DNA from: Campylobacterales bacterium
Lineage (GTDB): Bacteria > Campylobacterota > Campylobacteria > Campylobacterales > Sulfurovaceae
Direction of reading: 5' to 3'
Length of the DNA stretch: 12,418 nt
Assembly: GCA_016937075.1 (NCBI GenBank)
Contig: JAFGWQ010000175.1
Coordinates: forward strand, 1-12,418
The translations under genes were made by a program, and so were the position numbers. The notes below the pieces were generated by a model. It had not been told where the DNA came from. It made no database searches and worked only from the letters and a program-made list of their open reading frames with translations. Of the stretch, positions 1 through 5,976 are shown piece after piece; position 1 is the stretch's first letter, and each line of letters opens with the position of its first letter.

Positions 1-396
1 ACAAGAGCAAGTGAATATGCCCTGCTTTCACTAGATATTATCAGAACTGCCAAATCTCCTATCGGGGTAGAATATCTAGCCAATGAACTCAATATCCCAA
101 AAAGTTTTTTAGCTAAAATCTTGCAAAACCTTGCAAAAGAAGATATTTTGGTCTCCAAAAAAGGTGCTAAAGGAGGATTTGTGCTGTCCAAGCCAGTAAA
201 TGAAATATCTCTATATAAAGTGATCGTGGCGGCTGAGGGGAAAGCGCCTGCTGTTTTTGATTGCGTGCAATATGCCGACACATGCCCAAACGGAGCCATG
301 GGCCTGTGTGCAATATCGCCGTTCTTAGCGAAATTCCAAGGCAAGATCAACCGTTTTTTAAAAGAATTAAGCCTAGGAGACATTTTTGAAGCCTAA
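1..396 (+). CDS. Rrf2-family transcriptional regulator, 5'-truncated by the window edge
   Basis: The reading frame is open from base 1 to the TAA at 394-396, giving 131 visible residues. The visible N-terminus, TRASEYALLSLDII, matches the usual Rrf2 start (M-x-x-T-R-A-S-E-Y-A-L), so probably only about three residues lie outside the window. A winged helix-turn-helix follows, with IPKSFLAKILQNLAK as recognition region (about residues 32-46) and the KKGAKGGFVLSKP wing (53-65), a family hallmark. Cysteines C88, C95 and C103 sit where IscR, NsrR and RirA bind an Fe-S cluster, so the protein is probably a cluster-sensing DNA-binding regulator of iron, Fe-S, NO or redox genes. Spacing is C-x6-C-x7-C, unlike the x5/x5 of IscR. 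The first ATG/TTG inside the visible part (TTG at 121) would remove half the HTH and is not the start. Its end overlaps the next gene by 11 bases. The family is sure; the signal is not known. Confidence 0.93.
   Translation, partial: TRASEYALLSLDIIRTAKSPIGVEYLANELNIPKSFLAKILQNLAKEDILVSKKGAKGGFVLSKPVNEISLYKVIVAAEGKAPAVFDCVQYADTCPNGAMGLCAISPFLAKFQGKINRFLKELSLGDIFEA
375..380 (+). promoter_or_regulatory. Shine-Dalgarno AGGAGA that fixes a TTG start
   Basis: AGGAGA lies five bases before the TTG at 386-388. In that frame a TAG stop at 374-376 overlaps the start of this motif, and only three codons separate it from the TTG. No ATG occurs before well inside the conserved domain, so TTG is the only sensible start of the DHH protein. 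The site is inside the coding end of the Rrf2 gene. Confidence 0.8.
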
Positions 397-1432
397 ATTA
401 TATCACCTCTCGCATATAGATCTAGATGGATACGGATGCCAATATCTCACATCACAAGCTTTTGATGAAATCTCTTGCTACAATGCCAATTATGGCCCTG
501 AAGTTGGTGCAAGGCTAAGAGAGATTATCAAAGATATCATTAAAGACGAAAATCAATCAAATGCCATTATCCTTATAACAGATCTTAATCTAACCCCAAA
601 AGAGGCAAATTGGATAGAAAAAGAAGCTGCCGCCCTAAAAGCAGGCTTGCAGCTTTTGGATCATCACATTACAGGTGAAAAAACCGCTCTTCACCACACA
701 GAGTGGTATCATTTAGATATCAATCATTGCGGCACTTGGCTAACATATGAGTGGCTTCAAAAGAGATACAACTTTGATGCAAAGAATGAATACAAAGAGA
801 TAGTAGAGACAATCAATGCTGTTGACATGTGGCATAGCGATAGTGATCTATTTGAATACGGTAAGGTAATGATGAGTATGATATCATCTGCAAAAGAGAT
901 AAACCGCACTATGTTTCCGGCCGAAGATACGGCTTTTAAACTATCTCTCATAGATCATGCCAGATCAATGCTTGTAAACAGTGATGCCCATATTGTACTT
1001 GATGATGCAGCACATAGATTAAAAAAAGAGTTTTTCATTATGGACAAAAACGATACCAAAGACAATCTTGTTGCCTTATACATCACCTCCCTGCTCTCTA
1101 GTCAAAAAGAGCGATTTACCATCACTTATCAAGGATACAAGGGCGTATTGGGATACAATGTCGGCAATACATCTATCATTGGTAATACATTTTTGGTACA
1201 AAATCCTGATTTTAATTTTTATATGGATGTAAATTATCGCGGTAACTTTTCTCTTAGAGGCAATGACACGCTTGATCTCTCCATTATGGCCGCACATATC
1301 GGCAATGGCGGGGGACATAAAAATGCCAGCGGCGGCAAGATAGAAGAGTATCAAGATTCATTTATATATGAAGAGGTTAGAAATTTCGTGCAAGCATATC
1401 TAAATGATAAGGCTTTTGAGCACAGAACCTGA
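386..1432 (+). CDS. DHH/DHHA1-family phosphoesterase (NrnB-like oligoribonuclease or cyclic-nucleotide phosphodiesterase)
   Basis: This 348-residue cytosolic protein has the metal-binding motifs of the DHH superfamily in order: SHIDLDG (H10, D12, D14), TDLN (D66), LDHH (D92-H93-H94), and AVDMWH (D147). The C-terminal DHHA1 part carries the SLRG segment (289-292) and the GGGHKNASGG substrate-binding loop (308-317). Such enzymes use two Mn2+ ions to hydrolyse short RNA oligonucleotides, pAp or cyclic (di)nucleotides. The HIDLDGYGCQ opening most resembles the NrnB/COG2404 branch, but the substrate cannot be decided from sequence. Translation starts at TTG 386, supported by an AGGAGA motif and an in-frame stop just upstream. 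The 11-base overlap with the Rrf2 gene implies co-transcription and coupled translation. It converges with recR, leaving 39 bases in which I see no strong terminator. Confidence 0.9.
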   Translation: MKPKLYHLSHIDLDGYGCQYLTSQAFDEISCYNANYGPEVGARLREIIKDIIKDENQSNAIILITDLNLTPKEANWIEKEAAALKAGLQLLDHHITGEKTALHHTEWYHLDINHCGTWLTYEWLQKRYNFDAKNEYKEIVETINAVDMWHSDSDLFEYGKVMMSMISSAKEINRTMFPAEDTAFKLSLIDHARSMLVNSDAHIVLDDAAHRLKKEFFIMDKNDTKDNLVALYITSLLSSQKERFTITYQGYKGVLGYNVGNTSIIGNTFLVQNPDFNFYMDVNYRGNFSLRGNDTLDLSIMAAHIGNGGGHKNASGGKIEEYQDSFIYEEVRNFVQAYLNDKAFEHRT

Positions 1433-1471
1433 TATTTCTAGCTGCAGCACAAACTAAAAACAGTATAAAAA

Positions 1472-2041
1472 CTAAACCTTAACCCTCGATTGCAAGGCGC
1501 GAGAAAGTGATAACAGGTCTATATTTTCCAGCTCTACTCCCGTAGGTACTCCTTGGGCTATCTTGGTAAATACGAGATCAAAATCTTTGAGTTTATCTTC
1601 TATATAAAGTATCATAGTATCGGTTGCTATGCTAGGAGGGAAAGCGAATACGACTTCGCTTACGCCTTCGACTGCACTAAAGAGATGGCTTTCATCCAAA
1701 TCTCCAAGCTCTCTGACTACATAATAAATACCGTTAAACTGCCCGCTCTCTTCGATAACAAGAATATCTTTGGCGCTTTGGACAATGCAGAGCAAACTGG
1801 TATCACGATATGGATCGGAGCATATAGCACAGATCTCATCTTCGCTCATATTGTGGCATTTGGCGCATTTGCCTATAGAGCTCACGCTTGCCTCTATGGC
1901 ATGAGCTAGCTTCATAGCTGCAAAGTTATCCACCATTACGCTATGATAAGCTAGACGAATAGCTGTTTTTTTGCCTATAGTGGGAAAAGACTCAAAGGCA
2001 CTTACTAAGTTTTCAAATGCTTCAATTTTAGAGTGTTTCAT
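1472..2041 (-). CDS. recR: Recombination mediator protein RecR
   Basis: The 189-residue product has normal RecR length and layout: a helix-hairpin-helix (FPTIGKKTAIRLA, 19-31), a four-cysteine zinc finger (C59, C62, C71, C74), a TOPRIM domain beginning at KDILVIEES (91-99), and the C-terminal signature GVPTGVELENIDLLSLSRALQSR. RecR works with RecO to load RecA onto SSB-coated single-stranded DNA at gaps and stalled forks. The widespread YHVL and EGEATA motifs are replaced by YYVV and FAFPPSIATDTMILYIEDK. I recognise this from Helicobacter/Campylobacter RecR, and it is the main taxonomic clue in the window. The ATG at 2039-2041 lies inside the end of the Dabb gene, a 14-base overlap, so recR is the second gene of a two-gene minus-strand unit. 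Confidence 0.97.
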   Translation of the reverse strand: MKHSKIEAFENLVSAFESFPTIGKKTAIRLAYHSVMVDNFAAMKLAHAIEASVSSIGKCAKCHNMSEDEICAICSDPYRDTSLLCIVQSAKDILVIEESGQFNGIYYVVRELGDLDESHLFSAVEGVSEVVFAFPPSIATDTMILYIEDKLKDFDLVFTKIAQGVPTGVELENIDLLSLSRALQSRVKV

Positions 2042-2321
2042 AATCCACTACTTTGGAATACTCTACTACTTGTTTAATAAACTCTACTACTTTGAGGTGC
2101 TCTGGATGCACGGCATACTCTTGCAAGTCTTCTTTGGTATCAAAACGGGTAATGATACTAATATCCATTGCCCTGCCCTCATTGCAGAAATTTTCACCTA
2201 CCTCAATAGATTTTAACGATGGTACTTTGTGCTCAAGTGCAACTAACATTTCTTTTGCTTTTTGTATATTTGCGATCTTATTATCTTCTTTGAAACTAAA
2301 TAAAACGATGTGAACTATCAT
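2028..2321 (-). CDS. Dabb (stress-responsive A/B barrel) domain protein
   Basis: This 97-residue protein fits a single Dabb domain. It begins MIVHIVLFSFK with the conserved H4 on the first strand, has the middle segment IEVGENF and a DISIITRFDTKEDL strand-helix turn, and ends with EYAVHPEHLKVVEFI (69-82) and VVDYE (91-95), all family hallmarks. Dabb proteins are small cytosolic dimers with a ferredoxin-like alpha+beta barrel. Their role in bacteria is mostly unknown, and some relatives are enzymes acting on small aromatic or polyketide compounds. No signal peptide or membrane segment is visible. It is the first gene of the pair with recR, which starts within its last codons. A good -10 (TATAAT at 2345-2350) lies 23 bases upstream. 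The domain call is firm, the function open. Confidence 0.9.
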   Translation of the reverse strand: MIVHIVLFSFKEDNKIANIQKAKEMLVALEHKVPSLKSIEVGENFCNEGRAMDISIITRFDTKEDLQEYAVHPEHLKVVEFIKQVVEYSKVVDYETL

Positions 2322-2344
2322 TGCAGAGACTCTTTTTGATTGCC

Positions 2345-2350
2345 ATTATA
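2345..2350 (-). promoter_or_regulatory. -10 element for the Dabb-recR unit
   Basis: Read on the minus strand the sequence is TTTGC-TATAAT, a near-ideal Campylobacterota sigma-70 promoter, in which an AT-rich stretch stands in for a -35 box. Transcription would begin around base 2338, about 17 bases before the Dabb ATG. The call is based on pattern and position only. Confidence 0.6.
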
Positions 2351-2362
2351 GCAAATTTATGG

Positions 2363-2368
2363 TAGAAT
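2363..2368 (+). promoter_or_regulatory. Candidate -10 element (TAGAAT) for dnaJ
   Basis: TAGAAT lies in the divergent gap, 55 bases before the dnaJ ATG, and would give a leader of roughly 50 bases. The -35 side is AT-rich without a clear box. It sits only 12 bases from the oppositely directed -10 at 2345-2350. I saw no CIRCE-type inverted repeat (HrcA site) in the leader, so heat-shock control by HrcA is not supported here. Confidence 0.4.
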
Positions 2369-2423
2369 TCGCCCAAAATTATCACTACATATATTCAATG
2401 AAAATAATATTTAGGAAACAACA

Positions 2424-3548
2424 ATGACAGAAATAGACTATTATGAAATTTTGCAAGTTAGCAAAAATTGCGACGGTGCGGAACTTAAAAAATCTTATCG
2501 AAAATTAGCTATGAAATATCATCCCGATAGAAATCCTGATAACAAAGAAGCGGAAGAGAAGTTCAAGCTAGTCAATGAAGCATATCAAGTGCTTAGCGAT
2601 GAAGACAAACGTTCTATTTACGACAGATACGGCAAGGCCGGGCTTGAGGGCAGAGGCATGGGCGGCTTTGGCAACGGAGCAAATATGGATGATATTATGG
2701 ATATATTCAATTCTATGTTTGGCGGTGGCTTTGGAGGTTTTGGAAACAGCAGCAGAACTCAAAATTCTTCAAAATATCCTCTAGACTTCGAAGTCAAATA
2801 CACACTTGAATTTCACGAAGCTGTTTTTGGATGTGAAAAAGAGATAGAGATCTCATACAAAAGTGCATGTGAAGCCTGCAATGGTACCGGAGCCAAAGAT
2901 GGTAAATTGAGTACATGCCAAACTTGCGGCGGACATGGACAAGTAGTCATGAAACAAGGATTTATGACATTTGCACAAACTTGCCCTACATGTCACGGCG
3001 AAGGAAAAATAGCACAAGATAAATGCACATCATGCAGTGGAAAAGGATATGAGACTAAAAAAGATAAAGTTACCATCAAAGTACCCGCAGGAATAGATAA
3101 TGGCAACAGGCTAAGAGTAAAAGGTCACGGCAATATAGCTAAAAATGGCCAAAGAGGCGATCTATACGTGACATTTATGGTTAAGGATGATGAAAATTTC
3201 ATCCGAAACGGAAATGATATATATATAGAAGTACCTATATTTTTCACACAAGCTATTTTGGGTGAAAGAGTAACTATACCTTCACTTAGCGGTGAACTTG
3301 AATTAGAACTCAAAAAAGGAACTGCGGATAAAGAACAATTTGTATTTCCAAACGAGGGTGTTGCTGACGTTCATAGCGGACGCAAAGGAAGATTGATAGC
3401 TCAAGTACATATCATATTTCCGACATCTTTAAGCGATGAACAAAAAAGAATGCTTGAAGAGTTGCAAAACAGTTTTGGCATTGAGAGTAAACCACACAAA
3501 ACCATTTTTGAAAATTGCTTTGAGAGAGTAAAAGATTGGTTCAAATAA
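2424..3548 (+). CDS. dnaJ: Chaperone protein DnaJ (Hsp40)
   Basis: The 374-residue protein has full DnaJ architecture. The J domain (about 4-70) carries the invariant HPD at 33-35, which stimulates DnaK ATPase. A Gly/Phe-rich linker follows (about 77-108), including DIMDIFNSMFGGGFGGFG. Four zinc-binding CxxCxGxG repeats have cysteine pairs 149/152, 165/168, 187/190 and 201/204. The C-terminal substrate-binding and dimerisation domains run from about 213 and include VPAGIDNGNRLRVKGHG and GDLYVTF. It is a cytosolic co-chaperone delivering unfolded proteins to DnaK. Start ATG 2424 has an AGGAA motif six bases upstream. DnaK and GrpE are not in the window. In Campylobacter jejuni dnaJ and recR also lie close together, as I recall, so this neighbourhood may be partly conserved. 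nhaD follows after 37 bases. Confidence 0.98.
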   Translation: MTEIDYYEILQVSKNCDGAELKKSYRKLAMKYHPDRNPDNKEAEEKFKLVNEAYQVLSDEDKRSIYDRYGKAGLEGRGMGGFGNGANMDDIMDIFNSMFGGGFGGFGNSSRTQNSSKYPLDFEVKYTLEFHEAVFGCEKEIEISYKSACEACNGTGAKDGKLSTCQTCGGHGQVVMKQGFMTFAQTCPTCHGEGKIAQDKCTSCSGKGYETKKDKVTIKVPAGIDNGNRLRVKGHGNIAKNGQRGDLYVTFMVKDDENFIRNGNDIYIEVPIFFTQAILGERVTIPSLSGELELELKKGTADKEQFVFPNEGVADVHSGRKGRLIAQVHIIFPTSLSDEQKRMLEELQNSFGIESKPHKTIFENCFERVKDWFK

Positions 3549-3557
3549 TAATTTAGA

Positions 3558-3563
3558 TAAAAT
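3558..3563 (+). promoter_or_regulatory. Weak candidate -10 (TAAAAT) ahead of nhaD
   Basis: The 37-base gap between dnaJ and nhaD holds TTTAGATAAAATT, resembling a weak Campylobacterota promoter 22 bases before the nhaD ATG. There is no terminator hairpin after dnaJ, so nhaD could equally be read from the dnaJ promoter. Confidence 0.3.
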
Positions 3564-3585
3564 TTACAATACATAAGGGACAAAA

Positions 3586-4890
3586 ATGCCACAAACACTT
3601 CATCTAACTTGGTCTTTGATAGGAATATCTTCTTTGATTATTTTTATCATAGGCTATTATTTTATTGCTACTGAAGAAAAATACAATATCAATAAATCAA
3701 AACCGGCTTTATTTATAGGTACGTTTATGTTTATGCTTATTGGTGTATATTTTGCCGTAAACGGCCTTGATGTGGAACCTCTTCACAATGAGATGAAAGT
3801 ATTGATCTTGGAGATTGCAGAGATATTTTTCTTTCTATTCGTCGCAATGACTTTTATTGAGACAATGATAGAGAGAAATGTATTTGATGTACTAAAATAC
3901 AAGCTCATATCTAAAGGATATACATATAAACAACTTTTTTGGCTCACAGGATTTTTGGCTTTTTTCATCTCTCCTGTTGCAGATAACCTTACAACTGCCC
4001 TTATCTTGTCGACGGTTCTATTTACTATAGACAAAACAACCAAAGAATTTTTAGTTCCTAGTGCTGTTAATATAGTAGTTGCAGCCAATGCCGGAGGGGC
4101 TTGGAGCCCATTTGGAGATATCACAACTCTTATGGCATGGACTGCTGGAAAAGGTGAGTTTGTAGATTTCTTGGCTCTTTTTCCTGCATCCATTATCGGC
4201 TATGTTGTAACTGCATGGCTTTTATCTCGCGTAGTACCAGAAGGACAGCCTCCATTTTCTGAGCAGACCAATAAAATCGAGATACTTAAACCTGGCGCAA
4301 AAGTAGTGATCTACCTAGGGGTTGCTACAATTGCTCTGGCAGTATTGGGTCACCAGTTTTTTCACTTTCCTGCAATGTGGGGAATGATGTTTGGGCTTGC
4401 TATTTTGAAATTGTACTCATATAGATTAAAACGTAGAGATGGAGAAACTTTTGATGTATTTGTAAACATGAAACATGTCGAAAATGATACATTATTGTTT
4501 TTCTTTGGAATACTATCGGCAGTCGGCGCTTTGCATTTCCTTGGTTTTTTAGAGTACATCACAAAACTTTATGATGCTATCGGACCGACAGCAGGCAATA
4601 TAGGTGTAGGATTTATCTCTGCGATTGTAGATAATGTACCGGTAATGAGTGCTATATTGAAAGCCAATCCAAGCATGGGGCTGGATCAATGGTTGCTTGT
4701 AACATTAACAGCCGGCATAGGAGGCAGCTTGATCGCTTTTGGAAGTGCTGCAGGAGTTGGTGTAATGGGCAGACTTAAAGGGATTTATACTTTTGGCTCT
4801 CACATGAAATTATCATGGACCATACTGGTTGGCTACATAATTTCGCTTATTGTTTGGTATATACAATTCGAGGTAATGGGGCTTTATTAG
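3586..4890 (+). CDS. nhaD: Na+/H+ antiporter, NhaD family
   Basis: This 434-residue inner-membrane protein has about twelve hydrophobic segments, starting near 8-28, 41-60, 71-93 and 115-149 and ending near 408-428. NhaD-type motifs are clear: SPVADNLTTALIL (129-141), NAGGAWSPFGDITTLMAW (168-185), SAIVDNVPVMSAIL (345-358) and GGSLIAFGSAAGVGVMG (379-395). The intramembrane Asp/Asn pairs DN (133-134, 349-350) and D178 are probably part of the ion path. The protein exchanges cytoplasmic Na+ or Li+ for external H+, giving salt tolerance and pH control, which fits a marine or brackish lifestyle without proving it. The ATG at 3586 has AAGGGA five bases upstream. NhaD sits in the wider ion transporter (ArsB/CitT-like) superfamily, and the motifs favour NhaD over the arsenite pump ArsB. 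Confidence 0.93.
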   Translation: MPQTLHLTWSLIGISSLIIFIIGYYFIATEEKYNINKSKPALFIGTFMFMLIGVYFAVNGLDVEPLHNEMKVLILEIAEIFFFLFVAMTFIETMIERNVFDVLKYKLISKGYTYKQLFWLTGFLAFFISPVADNLTTALILSTVLFTIDKTTKEFLVPSAVNIVVAANAGGAWSPFGDITTLMAWTAGKGEFVDFLALFPASIIGYVVTAWLLSRVVPEGQPPFSEQTNKIEILKPGAKVVIYLGVATIALAVLGHQFFHFPAMWGMMFGLAILKLYSYRLKRRDGETFDVFVNMKHVENDTLLFFFGILSAVGALHFLGFLEYITKLYDAIGPTAGNIGVGFISAIVDNVPVMSAILKANPSMGLDQWLLVTLTAGIGGSLIAFGSAAGVGVMGRLKGIYTFGSHMKLSWTILVGYIISLIVWYIQFEVMGLY

Positions 4891-4898
4891 TAAGCCCT
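4878..4898 (+). terminator. Possible stem-loop at the 3' end of nhaD
   Basis: GGGCTT (4879-4884) can pair with AAGCCC (4892-4897), with a G·T pair at the base and a seven-base loop. The nhaD stop codon lies in the loop. There is no uridine run after it, so this is only a weak candidate terminator or mRNA 3'-end structure. Confidence 0.25.
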
Positions 4899-4933
4899 TA
4901 CCGCCTGCATCATCCACGAAATTATACTTTTTA

Positions 4934-4962
4934 TATAATAATCTTCATAAATACTTTATAAT
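4934..4962 (+). promoter_or_regulatory. Promoter region of the ferritin-like gene with two TATAAT boxes
   Basis: Two perfect TATAAT hexamers lie at 4934-4939 (within TTTTTATATAAT, an ideal Campylobacterota pattern) and 4957-4962. A third, weaker TATACT is at 4982-4987. All lie 50-105 bases before the ferritin-like ATG at 5038. Which one is used cannot be told from sequence, but this gene very likely has its own promoter separate from nhaD. Confidence 0.5.
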
Positions 4963-4991
4963 TGATTAAGTTTGATAGTGATATACTCAAA

Positions 4992-5012
4992 TAAAGATAA
5001 CAAATATCTTTA
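4992..5012. promoter_or_regulatory. 21-base perfect palindrome upstream of the ferritin-like gene; candidate operator
   Basis: TAAAGATA and TATCTTTA form perfect eight-base inverted arms around a five-base centre (ACAAA). GATAAC occurs at 4996-5001 and again at 5013-5018. GATAA-rich arrays resemble Fur/PerR-type boxes, and the site lies between the candidate -10 elements and the ribosome binding site of an iron/oxidant-related gene. It could be an operator or, less likely given its AT-only stem, an mRNA hairpin. The regulator is not identified. Confidence 0.45.
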
Positions 5013-5037
5013 GATAACTATTTCAAAAGGATTGAGT

Positions 5038-5553
5038 ATGGGCAAACGAGGCAATTCGATAATCAAAGGTTTGGAGATAAGTGAGATAATAACTATGCTA
5101 AATAAAGCATATGCTGATGAATGGCTAGCTTATTATCAATACTTTATAGAATCTAAAATAATAAAAGGTATTATGAAAGATGCTGCGATAGTTGAACTCA
5201 CACAGCACGCTGCAGATGAACTAAGACATGCCACCATGGTAGCAGATCGTATTATCCAACTAGGCGGTACGCCACTTACTCATCCTCAAGCGTGGTTTAC
5301 TCATGCAAATTGCGCATATGAAGAGCCAAAAGATTTTGATGTAGTTGCCATCCTAAATGATGCCATCAAAGGTGAGCAGTGTGCAATCTCTGTATATTCC
5401 AAATTGGCCGACATGACAAAAGACAAAGATATAATTACTTATAATATGGTCTCATCAATACTAGCAGACGAAGTAGAGCATGAAGAAGATCTGCAAGCTT
5501 TACATGATGATATAGCTGATTTCATAACTGATCTAAAAAAATGTGTACAATAG
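5038..5553 (+). CDS. Ferritin-like di-iron protein (bacterioferritin/DPS-like family)
   Basis: The ATG at 5038 is chosen because AAGGA (5027-5031) lies six bases before it; the TTG at 5032 abuts the motif. The 171-residue four-helix protein carries a full bacterioferritin-type di-iron site: E28 (DEWLAYYQY), E61 with H64 (DELRHA), E113 (GEQCA) and E145 with H148 (DEVEH). The residue after E61 is leucine, whereas haem-binding bacterioferritin has methionine (DEMKH), so haem binding is unlikely. C92 and C115 flank the third ligand helix. Such a pair is typical of DPS-like 'thioferritins' (DPSL), in which I recall cysteines about 25 residues apart. The likely role is oxidation of Fe2+ with H2O2 or O2 and protection from peroxide, in a cytosolic shell. 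Rubrerythrin is excluded by the lack of a rubredoxin domain. The ferritin fold is sure, the DPSL subtype probable. Confidence 0.88.
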   Translation: MGKRGNSIIKGLEISEIITMLNKAYADEWLAYYQYFIESKIIKGIMKDAAIVELTQHAADELRHATMVADRIIQLGGTPLTHPQAWFTHANCAYEEPKDFDVVAILNDAIKGEQCAISVYSKLADMTKDKDIITYNMVSSILADEVEHEEDLQALHDDIADFITDLKKCVQ

Positions 5554-5560
5554 ATCTATA

Positions 5561-5577
5561 GCCGGGCAAGGCCTGGC
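5561..5577 (+). terminator. Hairpin after the ferritin-like gene, possible terminator
   Basis: GCCGGGC (5561-5567) pairs with GCCTGGC (5571-5577) through seven pairs, one of them G·T, closing a three-base loop, seven bases after the stop codon. The next uridine-rich stretch (TTTTTGCTTTTT) is only about 20 bases further on, so this is not a textbook intrinsic terminator, though a transcript 3'-end role between convergent genes is plausible. Confidence 0.4.
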
Positions 5578-5631
5578 AAATGATGTAAAATTATAGTTTT
5601 TGCTTTTTAGTGCAAATCTATTTAAATCTAT

Positions 5632-5904
5632 TTATAAAATAACAAATCCGTCATATTCCAACTTTTCACCGCTTATTGCGTCATATATGATATCGCTTAC
5701 TTCTGATAAGCGAGAGCCTTCTCTTAGAAGCTCTAAAAATCCACTGATCTCATCATCAAGAAGCTCTGCATACACTTCTACCGTACCATCACAAAGATTT
5801 TTGACACTTCCTCTATATCCTGCCATCATGGCATTTTGAGATACACTCTTGCGATAAAACACTCCTTGCACTTTGCCGCTGACTATAAATCTATATAACT
5901 TCAT
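5632..5904 (-). CDS. acyP: Acylphosphatase
   Basis: The start is the ATG at 5902-5904, with AAAGG (5911-5915) six bases upstream. A longer frame reaching 5973 adds 23 residues unlike the family. The 90-residue product has the standard acylphosphatase length. It contains the phosphate-binding loop GKVQGVFYR with catalytic R18, and the YRGSVKNLCDGTVEV segment with catalytic N36. The enzyme hydrolyses carboxyl-phosphate bonds such as in acetyl phosphate or 1,3-bisphosphoglycerate in the cytosol. It is the last gene of the minus-strand block, 72 bases after mgtE, and I see no strong promoter in that gap. A link to acetyl phosphate from nifJ-derived acetyl-CoA is possible but is only inference. 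Confidence 0.95.
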   Translation of the reverse strand: MKLYRFIVSGKVQGVFYRKSVSQNAMMAGYRGSVKNLCDGTVEVYAELLDDEISGFLELLREGSRLSEVSDIIYDAISGEKLEYDGFVIL

Positions 5905-5976
5905 ATAATACCTTTGATTTAGAAATAAATTTTTGATCAATACATTATTAATTTTCACAACATATGCAAGCAATAC

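Noticed and set aside
1553..1909. 118-codon plus-strand open frame opposite recR
   Set aside because: It is antisense to a conserved gene, has no recognisable domain, and its composition mirrors recR codons.
3783..4193. 136-codon minus-strand open frame opposite nhaD
   Set aside because: It lies wholly within conserved nhaD motifs, and the predicted protein matches no family I recognise.
5032..5037. TTG start two codons before the ferritin-like ATG
   Set aside because: It directly abuts the Shine-Dalgarno sequence, whereas the ATG at 5038 is at normal spacing.
5905..5973. N-terminal extension of the acylphosphatase frame (23 residues before MKLYRF)
   Set aside because: The extension has no family similarity, and the ATG at 5904 has an AAAGG motif at ideal spacing and gives the standard 90-residue length.
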